64,000 bases of DNA, taken from assembly GCA_016711505.1 (NCBI GenBank), contig JADJSV010000018.1:186001-250000 (forward strand). Direction: 5' to 3'. Position 1 is the first letter of the stretch. Every line of letters begins with the position of its first letter. The stretch is from Bacteroidota bacterium (lineage in GTDB: Bacteria > Bacteroidota > Bacteroidia > AKYH767-A > 2013-40CM-41-45). This document shows positions 44,263 to 52,732 of the stretch, one piece after another. The notes beneath the pieces are model-generated. The model was not told the DNA's origin, made no database searches, and saw only the letters and a list, made by a program, of their open reading frames with translations. A program made the translations under genes and the position numbers.

Positions 44263-44940
44263 ATGAAGATTCTTATCGTTGAAGACGAAAAACAATTATT
44301 GGATTCAATGCTTATCTTCCTGAAAGAGTCAGGAATGATTTGCGAAAAAGCCGAAACATTAGCAGAAGCCACTGAAAAAGCTGACTTATACGAATACGAC
44401 TGTGTAGTTCTTGATATTGGTTTGCCCGATGGTAGTGGATTAAAAGTAATTAATGTACTTCAACAAAAACAGAAACAAACAGGAATAGTCATTTTATCTG
44501 CTAAAAACTCACTTGATGATAGATTAGTTGGTTTGAATTTCGGTGCTGATGATTATGTAACTAAACCTTTTTATATGCCGGAGCTCGTTGCCCGCATAAA
44601 ATCGGTAGTTCGCCGCAGAGCTTTTCAAGGTAAGAATGAAATTCTATTTAATGAGATCAGGGTTGTTCCTGATGAAATGATGATGTATGTGAAAGATAAA
44701 CTGATTTCTCTCACTAAAAAAGAACACGAATTATTATTATACTTCTTAAGTAATCAAAATAAAGTTTTAACAAAAGAATCCATTGCCGAACATTTGTGGG
44801 GAGACCATGCTGATATGGCCGACTCCTTTGATTTCATTTATAGCCACATCAAAAATCTTCGGAAAAAAATGACAGACAATGGAGCGCACGATTATCTGAA
44901 GTCAATTTACGGTGTAGGATATAAATTGTCGTCTGAATGA
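44263..44940 (+). CDS. OmpR-family response regulator
   Basis: A 225-residue response regulator. The receiver has VEDEKQL (acidic pocket), the phospho-acceptor in YDCVVLDIGLPDGSG, and GADDYVTKPF with the conserved Lys. The C-terminal winged-helix domain (LISLTKKEHELLLYFLSN, IYSHIKNLRKKM, YLKSIYGVGYKL) is of OmpR/PhoB type. It overlaps the downstream histidine kinase by 4 bp (ATGA), and the two form one two-component system. The signal is unknown. Confidence 0.95.
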   Translation: MKILIVEDEKQLLDSMLIFLKESGMICEKAETLAEATEKADLYEYDCVVLDIGLPDGSGLKVINVLQQKQKQTGIVILSAKNSLDDRLVGLNFGADDYVTKPFYMPELVARIKSVVRRRAFQGKNEILFNEIRVVPDEMMMYVKDKLISLTKKEHELLLYFLSNQNKVLTKESIAEHLWGDHADMADSFDFIYSHIKNLRKKMTDNGAHDYLKSIYGVGYKLSSE

Positions 44941-46235
44941 AATTACTCAACCTTACAAACCGATATTACATTGCAATCGCTCTCGTGCTGTTATTAGTGA
45001 GCAGCGCTTTTCTTGCATATCGCGTTTTGTATCTGGTCGACAATGAAATTTCTGAGCACATGCTCTTTGAAAAAAGCGAGATCGCAAAACAACTGGAACA
45101 TCAGAAAGGCATTCAGGGACTGCACTTAATTTTTGGAGATAGAATTGAAATCGAACCGATAGATAAATTTTCATCCTTCAGAGTAATCATGATCGACACT
45201 TCGATCTATGATCTATATGAAAAAGGAAAAGTTCCATACAGAATGATGACGTATGAACAACTTGTGGATGGAAAAAGTTACAGAATAAAACTTGCACGAC
45301 GATTAACAGAAACCGAACAACTTGCTGAAGGAATTCTTGCAACGTTATTATTAGTTGCACTCGATATCATTGCATGTTTTTATTTTCTGAACAGATGGTT
45401 TTCCAGCAAGATCTGGAATCCTTTCTACCGGGCATTAAATGTTCTTAAGACGTTTGATCTGCAAAAAGGCGGTACAACAATGTTTCAAAGAAGTCAGGTT
45501 GATGAATTCAATGCATTGAATGCAGAACTTTCTAAACTGACAGATAAAGTTACACGCGACTATAAAAATCTGAGAGAGTTTACAGAGAATATGTCACATG
45601 AAACTCAAACGCCGCTTGCGATCATTCGTTCGAAGCTGGAATTATTGTTGCAAAGTGAATTGACAGAAACACAACTCAATCAGATCTTAAGTACACTTGA
45701 TTCAGTGAACCGTTTGTCGAAAATGAATAAAGGATTGATCATGCTTACAAGAATTGACAATGATCAATATGCAGGACTGCAACTTTTACAAATGGGAAAA
45801 TTGCTGAACAAACAATTGGAAGATCTTGAGCTTTTTATTTCTTCAAAAAATATTCAATTGCATCTTGACATCGATGATAAAGTTCTTGTAAGAATGAATC
45901 CGCATCTCGCTGATATTTTACTTACTAATCTTTTATCGAATGCGATCAAGTATAATCTGGAGAACGGTGATCTGTTTGTGACGTTCCGTAAAGACAAATT
46001 TGAAATTGCAAACAGTGGTCATGCACCCGTTTTATCGCCTGATGAAGTATTCGACAGATTCAAAAAAGGCGAATCGCCGGACAGCATTGGGCTTGGTCTG
46101 GCAATCGTAAGAAAGATCATCGACCATTGTGGCGCCAAGATCAAATACGAATACAAGGAAAATCTGCATGTTTTCACTATTTCAATTCCTCCGGCAAATC
46201 TGGTAGATCAGGAAGAGGAGTATAGAATTGGGTAA
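44937..46235 (+). CDS. Sensor histidine kinase
   Basis: A 432-residue membrane histidine kinase: first transmembrane helix YYIAIALVLLLVSSAFLAY, a ~110-residue periplasmic domain with no recognised ligand fold, second helix ILATLLLVALDIIACFYF, a linker, then HisKA (FTENMSHETQTPLAIIRSKL, phospho-His in SHET) and HATPase (N box TNLLSNAIKYN, G box SIGLGLAIVRKII). It pairs with the upstream response regulator through a 4-bp overlap. Confidence 0.95.
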   Translation: MKLLNLTNRYYIAIALVLLLVSSAFLAYRVLYLVDNEISEHMLFEKSEIAKQLEHQKGIQGLHLIFGDRIEIEPIDKFSSFRVIMIDTSIYDLYEKGKVPYRMMTYEQLVDGKSYRIKLARRLTETEQLAEGILATLLLVALDIIACFYFLNRWFSSKIWNPFYRALNVLKTFDLQKGGTTMFQRSQVDEFNALNAELSKLTDKVTRDYKNLREFTENMSHETQTPLAIIRSKLELLLQSELTETQLNQILSTLDSVNRLSKMNKGLIMLTRIDNDQYAGLQLLQMGKLLNKQLEDLELFISSKNIQLHLDIDDKVLVRMNPHLADILLTNLLSNAIKYNLENGDLFVTFRKDKFEIANSGHAPVLSPDEVFDRFKKGESPDSIGLGLAIVRKIIDHCGAKIKYEYKENLHVFTISIPPANLVDQEEEYRIG

Positions 46236-46310
46236 GACAGGGTGGGCACATCCGGACTCTATCCTGGCAGGCAAAGGGTGCCACAGTTTTTGACTTTTGA
46301 CCTATGATTT

Positions 46311-46344
46311 TTGCATTTATTTCCCTCTGAAAACCGTATCTTTG
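46311..46344 (+). promoter_or_regulatory. Promoter of the PurF-like gene
   Basis: TTG (46311-46313), 23 bases, TATCTTTG (46337-46344). The -7 ends 4 bases before the ATG at 46349, so transcription should start at or within a few bases of the start codon. Confidence 0.6.
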
Positions 46345-46348
46345 CACT

Positions 46349-48250
46349 ATGTCTGACTTCCTTCATCACGAATGCGGAATCGCTATGATTCGGCTGCTTA
46401 AGCCACTTTCATATTATCAGGAAAAATATGGTACAGCATTCTATGCAATGAATAAGCTGTATTTAATGATGGAAAAGCAACATAATCGCGGCCAGGATGG
46501 TGCGGGAGTTGCCAATATCAAATTTGATCCTGCACCGGGATCAAGATACATCAGCCGTTACCGGAGCAATGAAAAACAGGCGATCAAAGATATTTTTGGT
46601 AGAATGCAGGCGAAGTTTGAAGAGGTCGGAAAGAATAATCCCGAACATTTATCGGACCCTGAATGGCTGAAAAAAAATGTTGCTTTTACAGGAGAATTAT
46701 GGTTAGGTCATTTACGCTATGGAACATATGGTGGAAACAGTATTGAAGCCTGTCATCCGTTTTTAAGACAAAATAATTGGATGAGCCGCAACTTAGTTGT
46801 TGCAGGTAATTTCAATATGACAAATGTTGATGAACTTTTTCAGGATTTAGTTGAGATAGGTCAACATCCAAAAGAAAAGGCAGACACTGTTACAGTGATG
46901 GAAAATATCGGACATTTTCTCGATGAAGAAAATGAATTACAGTATGCCAAATTCAAAAAGCTTGGCAACAGTAAAGAAGAAATTTCACCACTTATTGCAA
47001 ATCATATTGACATTGGAAGAATATTGAAAAATTCTTCACATCGCTGGGATGGTGGCTATGCTATTGCAGGAATGTTCGGACACGGTGATGCATTTGTTCT
47101 CCGTGATCCTGCAGGAATTCGTCCGGCATTTTTTTATCGCGATGAAGAAGTTGTTGTTGTTGCGAGTGAACGGCCGGCGATTATGACTGCTTTTAATGTT
47201 CCCGTTGAATCAGTAAATGAAATAAAGCCCGGTCATGCTCTTGTGATTCGCAAGAATGGAAAAGTAGGAGAAGAGCTTATCAATGAACCAACTCAAAAGT
47301 TGAGTTGCTCATTCGAAAGAATTTATTTTTCCCGGGGAAGTGATGTTGATATTTATAAAGAGAGAAAAGAATTAGGTCGGTTGTTATGTCAGTCAACATT
47401 ACAATCTGTCGATTACGATCTTCGTAATACTGTTTTATCTTTCATTCCAAATACTGCCGAAGTTGCTTTCTATGGAATGCTTCATGGCATGGAGGATTAT
47501 TTACGTGATGTAAAGAAAAGAAAGATAAAAGCTTTAGGCAATGATCTTACTGACGAAAAATTGATGGAGATCCTCAACATTCGTCCACGCGCTGAAAAAA
47601 TTGCAATCAAGGATGCAAAGCTTCGTACATTTATTACGAATGATGATGAACGCAGCGATCTTGTTACACATGTTTATGACATCACTTATGGTACAATAAG
47701 AAAGGGAGTTGATAATTTAGTTGTCATCGACGATTCAATTGTGCGCGGAACAACACTGAAGAATTCTATTCTTCGGATGCTTGATCGTTTAGGTCCAAAG
47801 AAAATTGTTGTCGTTAGTTCTGCACCACAGATCCGGTATCCGGATTGTTATGGAATTGATATGGCGAAGATCGGTGATCTGATCGCATTCAGAGCTGCAA
47901 TACAATTGCTTGAAGAAAATAATCTCGAACATATCATTGACGAAACCTATGCACGATGCAAGGAGCAGTTGGCAATGGGTGGAAAGGAAATGAAGAATTA
48001 TGTTCGTATGATCTATCAGCCATTCACAGCAGAGCAGATCAGCAATAAAATTGCAGAGCTAGTTCGTCCTTCGGATCTTCAGGCCGATTTACAGATCATT
48101 TTCCAAAAGATCGAAGATCTGCATGCAGCATGTCCTAACCACAGAGGCGATTGGTATTTTTCAGGAAATTATCCTACACAGGGTGGAAACAGAGTAGTGT
48201 GTAAAGCGTTTGTGAATTATATTGAAGGGGTGAATGAAAGAGCGTATTAA
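46349..48250 (+). CDS. purF: Amidophosphoribosyltransferase-like protein, long form
   Basis: A 633-residue class II glutamine amidotransferase/phosphoribosyltransferase. The catalytic Cys is at position 9 (MSDFLHHECGIAMIRL), implying removal of an eight-residue propeptide. NRGQDGAGVA, LGHLRYGTYG and the C-terminal PRPP-binding VVIDDSIVRGTT are those of PurF, which makes 5-phosphoribosylamine from PRPP and glutamine. It is over 100 residues longer than standard PurF, with insertions in the N-terminal half. A shorter paralogue may exist elsewhere; the exact role is less certain than the family. Confidence 0.88.
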   Translation: MSDFLHHECGIAMIRLLKPLSYYQEKYGTAFYAMNKLYLMMEKQHNRGQDGAGVANIKFDPAPGSRYISRYRSNEKQAIKDIFGRMQAKFEEVGKNNPEHLSDPEWLKKNVAFTGELWLGHLRYGTYGGNSIEACHPFLRQNNWMSRNLVVAGNFNMTNVDELFQDLVEIGQHPKEKADTVTVMENIGHFLDEENELQYAKFKKLGNSKEEISPLIANHIDIGRILKNSSHRWDGGYAIAGMFGHGDAFVLRDPAGIRPAFFYRDEEVVVVASERPAIMTAFNVPVESVNEIKPGHALVIRKNGKVGEELINEPTQKLSCSFERIYFSRGSDVDIYKERKELGRLLCQSTLQSVDYDLRNTVLSFIPNTAEVAFYGMLHGMEDYLRDVKKRKIKALGNDLTDEKLMEILNIRPRAEKIAIKDAKLRTFITNDDERSDLVTHVYDITYGTIRKGVDNLVVIDDSIVRGTTLKNSILRMLDRLGPKKIVVVSSAPQIRYPDCYGIDMAKIGDLIAFRAAIQLLEENNLEHIIDETYARCKEQLAMGGKEMKNYVRMIYQPFTAEQISNKIAELVRPSDLQADLQIIFQKIEDLHAACPNHRGDWYFSGNYPTQGGNRVVCKAFVNYIEGVNERAY

Positions 48251-48361
48251 ATTTTGTGTGAGTTTGGGTGTGAAGAGTGTGGGTTACGGCTTTGCTGGTT
48301 TATAATTATCTGAATACATGTTTAATCAGTTAATTTTAGTGACAATGGTTTCTATTGTAAA

Positions 48362-48430
48362 CGACCCTGAAGAGGTCGCATATTTGTAGAAAAATAATTG
48401 CCCCGCAATCGAACCGACCCCGGAGGGGTC
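48362..48430. repeat. REP palindromes at the 3' side of the RAYT gene
   Basis: Two REPs in plus orientation: CGACCCTGAAGAGGTCG (48362-48378), followed by CATATTTGTAG, and CCGACCCCGGAGGGGTC (48414-48430), followed by ACACATGG. The second ends 10 bp from the transposase stop codon. Confidence 0.8.
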
Positions 48431-48439
48431 ACACATGGA

Positions 48440-48904
48440 TTATTTATAATCTATCCAATTAAATAAGTATTTTTCATCATATTTTATATTGTATTCTTTC
48501 AGGAACGATATAAATTCATCTTTAAATGTTTGATTTTTATGATGCTCTTTTTGATTCATGATGTATTTTACTACCGTATCGATGTCAGATTTGGAATACG
48601 AAAAGGCACCATATCCAGATTGCCATGAGAAACGAGATTTTGTAAATTTATTACTGTTAATGTATGCGTTTGAACTTTTTTTAATTTCTCTTACCAGGTC
48701 TGCAAGTGTACAATCGATATGAAGTCCTATAAAGAAATGAATATGATCCGGCATTCCATCAATTGCAAGCATTTTGTTTCCTTTTGCTTGCACTATACCG
48801 GTGATGTATTTGTATAATTCATTTTCCCATGAAGAGTCAATCAAAGATTCAGGTCCATTGACGGCGAATATGATTTGAATATATATTTCTGAATGTGTTG
48901 TCAT
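48440..48904 (-). CDS. REP-associated tyrosine transposase (RAYT, IS200/Y1 type)
   Basis: A 154-residue Y1 transposase of the IS200/IS605 superfamily. The HUH motif is GMPDHIHFFIG, and the catalytic Tyr lies in DTVVKYIMNQKEHH on the C-terminal helix; WQSGYGAFSYS is also typical. The gene is flanked on both sides by GACCCC-GAAG-GGGGTC-like palindromes in opposite orientation, the arrangement of RAYT genes that bind and cut REP sequences. No target-site duplication or IS ends other than the REPs are visible. Confidence 0.9.
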   Translation of the reverse strand: MTTHSEIYIQIIFAVNGPESLIDSSWENELYKYITGIVQAKGNKMLAIDGMPDHIHFFIGLHIDCTLADLVREIKKSSNAYINSNKFTKSRFSWQSGYGAFSYSKSDIDTVVKYIMNQKEHHKNQTFKDEFISFLKEYNIKYDEKYLFNWIDYK

Positions 48905-49011
48905 AATTTTTTCTTCAAAAATAATTTATGAAATCTTATTTATCGTTCAATATAATAGGGGAAATGATTTTTTTTATCCGTGCTTTAATTCGGGGGATCG
49001 GGAAATCATGT

Positions 49012-49078
49012 GCGACCCCTTCGGGGTCGGGTCGTTTTGTTGTTCCGTTTTCTACAAATGTGTGACCCTTTCAGGGTC
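49012..49078. repeat. REP palindromes at the 5' side of the RAYT gene (inverted)
   Basis: GCGACCCCTTCGGGGTCGG (49012-49030) and GACCCTTTCAGGGTC (49064-49078, preceded by CTACAAATGTGT) are REPs in minus orientation, opposite to those on the other side of the transposase gene. Confidence 0.8.
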
Positions 49079-49630
49079 GGCTGGTACAAGACTTCAAAAT
49101 GCAACATCGATCCATAAAGTTGAACATTAATTAATGATTGAAAAGAAAACTAAAATGAGAATCCATTGAGCAAAATTCTCCATTAAACATACACCAGAGT
49201 CCCAACTCTGAAAAGGTTGCACATTTGTAGATAGAACATCACAACACGCGAACTTTCAAGGTCGGCTGGTACAAGACTTCAAAATGCAAGTTGAACATTA
49301 ATTAATGATTGAAAAGAAAACTAAAATGAGAATCCATTGAGCAAAATTCTCCATTAAACATGCACCAGAGTCCCAACTCTGAAAAGGTTGCACATTTGTA
49401 GATAGAACATCACAACACGCGAACTTTCAAGGTCGGCAGGTACAAGTTTTCAAAATGCAAGATCGATCCATAGAGTTGAACATTTGAAAAGGTAACTAAT
49501 GAAACTAATACAAGAATCCTTTGAGCAAAATTCACGGCAGACATTTACCAGACTCCCGACCCTGAAGGGGTCGCACATTTGTAGACATAGCATCACAAGC
49601 CCCGAACCCGACCCCGAAGGGGTCGCACAT
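49075..49630. repeat. Tandem array of ~171-185 bp units containing REPs
   Basis: Three head-to-tail units start with GGTCGGC at 49075, 49260 and 49431. Units 1 and 2 are nearly identical except for a 14-base gap in unit 2; unit 3 is diverged. Each ends with a REP or decayed REP (CAACTCTGAAAAGGTTG in units 1-2; GACCCTGAAGGGGTC at 49558-49572 in unit 3) followed by CACATTTGTAGA. A further REP lies at 49610-49624. This array accounts for most of the 824-bp gap without genes between 48905 and 49728. Confidence 0.8.
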
Positions 49631-49728
49631 GAGGTCACGTAATCGTTCATCAATGCAAATAATTAAACCGTAGGGTTACCTTTCGTATTTAGCAGTATTA
49701 ATAGATGAATCCTCCAAAAAAAATTATT

Positions 49729-50166
49729 ATGAAAAATCACGCTCTAATTCTAAAAACAATTTTGTTTATTTCCCTTGTTTCTATTTCATGCACCCATGAA
49801 ATACCTGATCCTGTCCAGGCTCAGAAATTTGTTGAGGATTTTATGCAGAAGATCAGCAGAAATGATTTCACAAATTTATCGGACCACTATTCCGAAGAAA
49901 TGCACAATGGCGAAAGTGATGAAGCCAGAATTGCAAAGTTTGAACAGCTCAATCAGGCATTGGGCAATACTTTATCATTTACTTTGCTTCAGCAAAAATC
50001 AATTCAGGAACCCGACTCGCCTCCAAGTGTGAATTTTGTTTATGAAGTAAAACATCGCAAGCAAGTTGTTATTGAAATGTATTCGGTTGTTAAAGAAGGA
50101 AAGGCGTATAAAATTTCAAAACAGAACACTGTTTCAAGATCAGCTTGGGTGGATACAACGAATTAA
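49729..50166 (+). CDS. Small lipoprotein
   Basis: A 145-residue lipoprotein starting at MKNHALILKTILFIS (a preceding in-frame ATG at 49705 adds polar residues before the signal). The lipobox is SISC. The mature part (AQKFVEDFMQKISRNDFTNL, VNFVYEVKHRKQVVIEMYSV) has the helix-then-strand layout of NTF2/DUF4019-like small lipoproteins, but the assignment is weak. It is convergent with pheS, and only 25 bp separate the stops. Confidence 0.6.
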   Translation: MKNHALILKTILFISLVSISCTHEIPDPVQAQKFVEDFMQKISRNDFTNLSDHYSEEMHNGESDEARIAKFEQLNQALGNTLSFTLLQQKSIQEPDSPPSVNFVYEVKHRKQVVIEMYSVVKEGKAYKISKQNTVSRSAWVDTTN

Positions 50167-50191
50167 TTTTTTCTTTCTTGTGTTCAAAAAA

Positions 50192-51223
50192 TTATTCACT
50201 CTTAAACTGCCTCAAAAACCTCACATCATTCTCCGAAAACAATCTCAGATCTTTTACATCATACCGAAGCATTGCTATCCGTTCAATTCCCATTCCGAAT
50301 GCATAACCTGTATATTTCGTAGAATCTATTTTGCAATTCTCTAAAACATTCGGATCAACCATTCCGCAACCCATGATCTCTAACCATCCTGTGTACTTAC
50401 ATACATTGCAACCTTTGCCTTTGCAGATCTGACAACTTACATCCATTTCAGCAGAAGGTTCTGTGAATGGAAAATAACTCGGACGCAATCTGATCTTTGC
50501 ATCTGAACCAAACATCTCTTGCGCAAAATATAAAAGCGTTTGCTTAAGATCAGCAAATGAAACTCCTTCGTCAATATATAATCCTTCTACCTGATGAAAA
50601 AAACAATGCGCTCTCGCTGAGATCGCTTCATTTCTGTAGACACGACCCGGAGCAAGAATACGAATCGGAGGTTTTGAATTCTCCATTATTCGCACCTGTA
50701 TAGATGAAGTATGCGTACGCAATGCAATAGAATCTGTACTGCCTTCCTGCGAAATAAAAAATGTATCCTGCATATCACGTGCCGGATGATTTTCCGGAAA
50801 ATTCAAGGCAGTGAAATTATGCCAGTCGTCTTCTATCTCAGGACCATCAGCAACTGTAAAACCAATGCGCTTGAAGATATTCAGAATTTCATTTCTTACC
50901 AATGACAATGGATGTCTTGACCCAATTGCATTCGATTCTCCCGGTAACGTCAGATCTAAATCTTTTGGCTTCTGTGAATCACTTGCACTTTCTAATGCTT
51001 GCTGAAATGATTCCAGTCTTTCTTCCGCTTTTACTTTCAGACTATTGACCATTTGTCCAAAGTCTTTGCGCATTTCAGGAGCAATACTTTTCATTTCAGA
51101 AAAAAGATCTGCCAATACACCTTTCTTTCCAAAATATTTTATTCTGAATCCTTCAACTTCTTCTTTCGACTGAGCAGCGAATTTTTCTATTTCACTGATG
51201 AGTGTGTCAATCTTTTCTTGCAT
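50192..51223 (-). CDS. pheS: Phenylalanine-tRNA ligase alpha subunit
   Basis: A 343-residue class II aminoacyl-tRNA synthetase alpha chain, charging tRNA-Phe with PheT. N-terminal coiled coil (~1-85), then motif 1 (GSRHPLSLVRNEI), motif 2 (RTHTSSIQVRIM, GRVYRNEAISARAHCFFHQV) and motif 3 (YAFGMGIERIAMLRY). Full length. A four-Cys knuckle (CQICKGKGCNVCKYTGW) is present. Its start overlaps the cyclophilin stop by one base (TAATG). pheT is not adjacent. Confidence 0.96.
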   Translation of the reverse strand: MQEKIDTLISEIEKFAAQSKEEVEGFRIKYFGKKGVLADLFSEMKSIAPEMRKDFGQMVNSLKVKAEERLESFQQALESASDSQKPKDLDLTLPGESNAIGSRHPLSLVRNEILNIFKRIGFTVADGPEIEDDWHNFTALNFPENHPARDMQDTFFISQEGSTDSIALRTHTSSIQVRIMENSKPPIRILAPGRVYRNEAISARAHCFFHQVEGLYIDEGVSFADLKQTLLYFAQEMFGSDAKIRLRPSYFPFTEPSAEMDVSCQICKGKGCNVCKYTGWLEIMGCGMVDPNVLENCKIDSTKYTGYAFGMGIERIAMLRYDVKDLRLFSENDVRFLRQFKSE

Positions 51224-51896
51224 TATTTAATTTGTTTCATTTTCATTCTTACATCTTGCAACGGACGATCACCGGGAGCAGTTTTTACTGCTGCAATTTT
51301 ATCCAGTACATCAAGACCTTTTATAACTTCACCATAAACTGTATAGGCTTTATCAAGATGCGGAGTACCACCTACTGTTGTATAAAGTTCAATTTGCTTT
51401 GGACTTAATTTAATCCGACGTTGCATTTCAAGCATAGGGATTTGTTCTTGTTTCAAAACCTGTCCTTGTACAATATAGAATTGACAACCGCTTGATGCTT
51501 TCGTTGGATTTTCCGTACGAGCTGCACACAATGAACCTTTTTTGTGAAACAATGAATCGACAAATTCTGCCGGAATAGTGTAGCCCACATCTCCATTTCC
51601 TAACATCACTCCTGGAGCTGCGTTTTTGATTCCGGATCACCACCCTGAATCATGAAATTCTGAATAACACGATGAAACAACAAACTGTCGTAGAATTTTT
51701 GGTTTACCAACTTGAGGAAATTATCGCGATGCTGTGGAGTTGAATTATAAAGTTTCACTACCATATCGCCCATATCAGTTGAAATCAGGACTTCATGCTC
51801 AATATTTTCATCAACCTTTGGTTTTGTGACAGTTTGAGGTCCTTTACAAGCAGAAATGAGACAGATTATTGAAAAAAGAATGCTAATTTTCTTCAT
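51223..51896 (-). CDS. Peptidyl-prolyl isomerase (cyclophilin) lipoprotein, frameshifted
   Basis: A cyclophilin-type prolyl isomerase anchored as a lipoprotein (start MKKISILFSIIC, lipobox LISAC), ~224 residues. The fold shows FYDSLLFHRVIQNFMIQGGDP, then after the break GYTIPAEF, CQFYIVQG and YTVYGEVIKGLDVLDKIA. The frame is lost in the run of five T at 51623-51627 (plus strand); one more A on the coding strand gives the standard ESKNAAPGVMLGNGDVGY. It forms a unit with pheS (TAATG). Confidence 0.85.
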
Positions 51897-51950
51897 TTTA
51901 TTATATTTTTGTAGTGTTATTAGATTGACTACAATATTAACCAAAATCAG

Positions 51951-52316
51951 ATGAATTCAGAAAAGAGAGGCAGACTAATTACTGCTCTTGTTGTATCAGC
52001 ATTTTTTTGTGTTTTTGCTCTCAGCTCTTGTAAAAAAGATGGCCCAACAGTAGCCGTTATTTTAGTAGTCGATTCTGCAGGGCGTTCAGTACAAGGCGCT
52101 TCTGTAACTTTGTGGCAAGACACTGCGGTAAATAATGTCAATGGAGTTCAGTCGGATCTTCGTGTTACCAAGATCTCAGATGCTGCAGGAAGAGCAGAAT
52201 TTTCTTTTGAACTTGAAGCCTATTTAAACGCAGAAGCAATCCGTAATACAGATACTGCCCGGTCAGTTGTCCGGTTGAAAGAACATGAAACGGTGAGTGT
52301 CACGCTTTATCTATAA
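51951..52316 (+). CDS. Small lipoprotein with carboxypeptidase-regulatory-like fold
   Basis: A 121-residue lipoprotein (lipobox ALSSC, then KKDG). The mature part reads as a small beta-sandwich, VAVILVVDSAGRSVQGASVT and SDAAGRAEFSF, with the layout of CarboxypepD_reg/Ig-like domains (V.D..G..V.GA.V.....T...G...F). No specific function can be given. It is divergent from the cyclophilin gene. Confidence 0.7.
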   Translation: MNSEKRGRLITALVVSAFFCVFALSSCKKDGPTVAVILVVDSAGRSVQGASVTLWQDTAVNNVNGVQSDLRVTKISDAAGRAEFSFELEAYLNAEAIRNTDTARSVVRLKEHETVSVTLYL

Positions 52317-52326
52317 TCTTAAGGGA

Positions 52327-52665
52327 TTACTTAAGGTATTCAATTACAGCTTGTTTCAGTAATAAATCCTGCTCTTTTAAAGTTAAAGGCGGGAGTTTTT
52401 TTACCAATTTCCAATGCGGCCAGCCATCCTGGTCGAGACCTTCCAGCTCATAATATCCAAATTGACTCATTAAGCGGCAAACTGCAATGTGCATCAGGTC
52501 CTGCTTTTCGTCTTTAGAATATTTCATCGGACCTTTTCCCAGCTCCTGAATTCCGATCAGAAAAAGTATCGTCTGAAGATCCGGTTCTTCCCCGTAAGTA
52601 TTGGCAAGTGACTGAGTTAATTTCTCCCAGTCCTGCTTTAGGTTTTGTAAATCAATAGCATCCAT
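52327..52665 (-). CDS. Conserved hypothetical protein
   Basis: A 112-residue cytoplasmic protein, start MDAIDLQNLKQDWEK (TTGs upstream belong to the -7 box). It is rich in helices, with FLIGIQELGKGPMKYSKDEK, MHIAVCRLMSQFGYYEL and DGWPHWKLVKKLPPL. I recall similar proteins only from Bacteroidota, without a name. It is convergent with the small lipoprotein (10-bp gap). Confidence 0.7.
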   Translation of the reverse strand: MDAIDLQNLKQDWEKLTQSLANTYGEEPDLQTILFLIGIQELGKGPMKYSKDEKQDLMHIAVCRLMSQFGYYELEGLDQDGWPHWKLVKKLPPLTLKEQDLLLKQAVIEYLK

Positions 52666-52671
52666 TTGCAA

Positions 52672-52679
52672 CAAAGGTA
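52672..52679 (-). promoter_or_regulatory. -7 box (TACCTTTG) before the conserved hypothetical gene
   Basis: On the minus strand TACCTTTG ends 6 bases before the ATG at 52665. A second TACCTTTG lies at 52701-52708 on the plus strand facing the vWA gene. Neither has a well-spaced -33. Confidence 0.4.
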
Positions 52680-52732
52680 TTCAGAATTTTGTGGGATTGC
52701 TACCTTTGCGGCCCATCGAATTATTTTAAATC

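Noticed and set aside
20393..46286. Shared 14-mer CTGTGGCACCCTTT at 20393-20406 and, inverted, 46273-46286
   Set aside because: In a 64-kb window several exact 14-mer pairs are expected by chance, and the flanks do not match.
48362..49630. CRISPR array as an explanation for the repeats near 49 kb
   Set aside because: Spacing is ~171-185 bp with conserved 'spacers' and no cas genes; the RAYT-REP explanation fits better.
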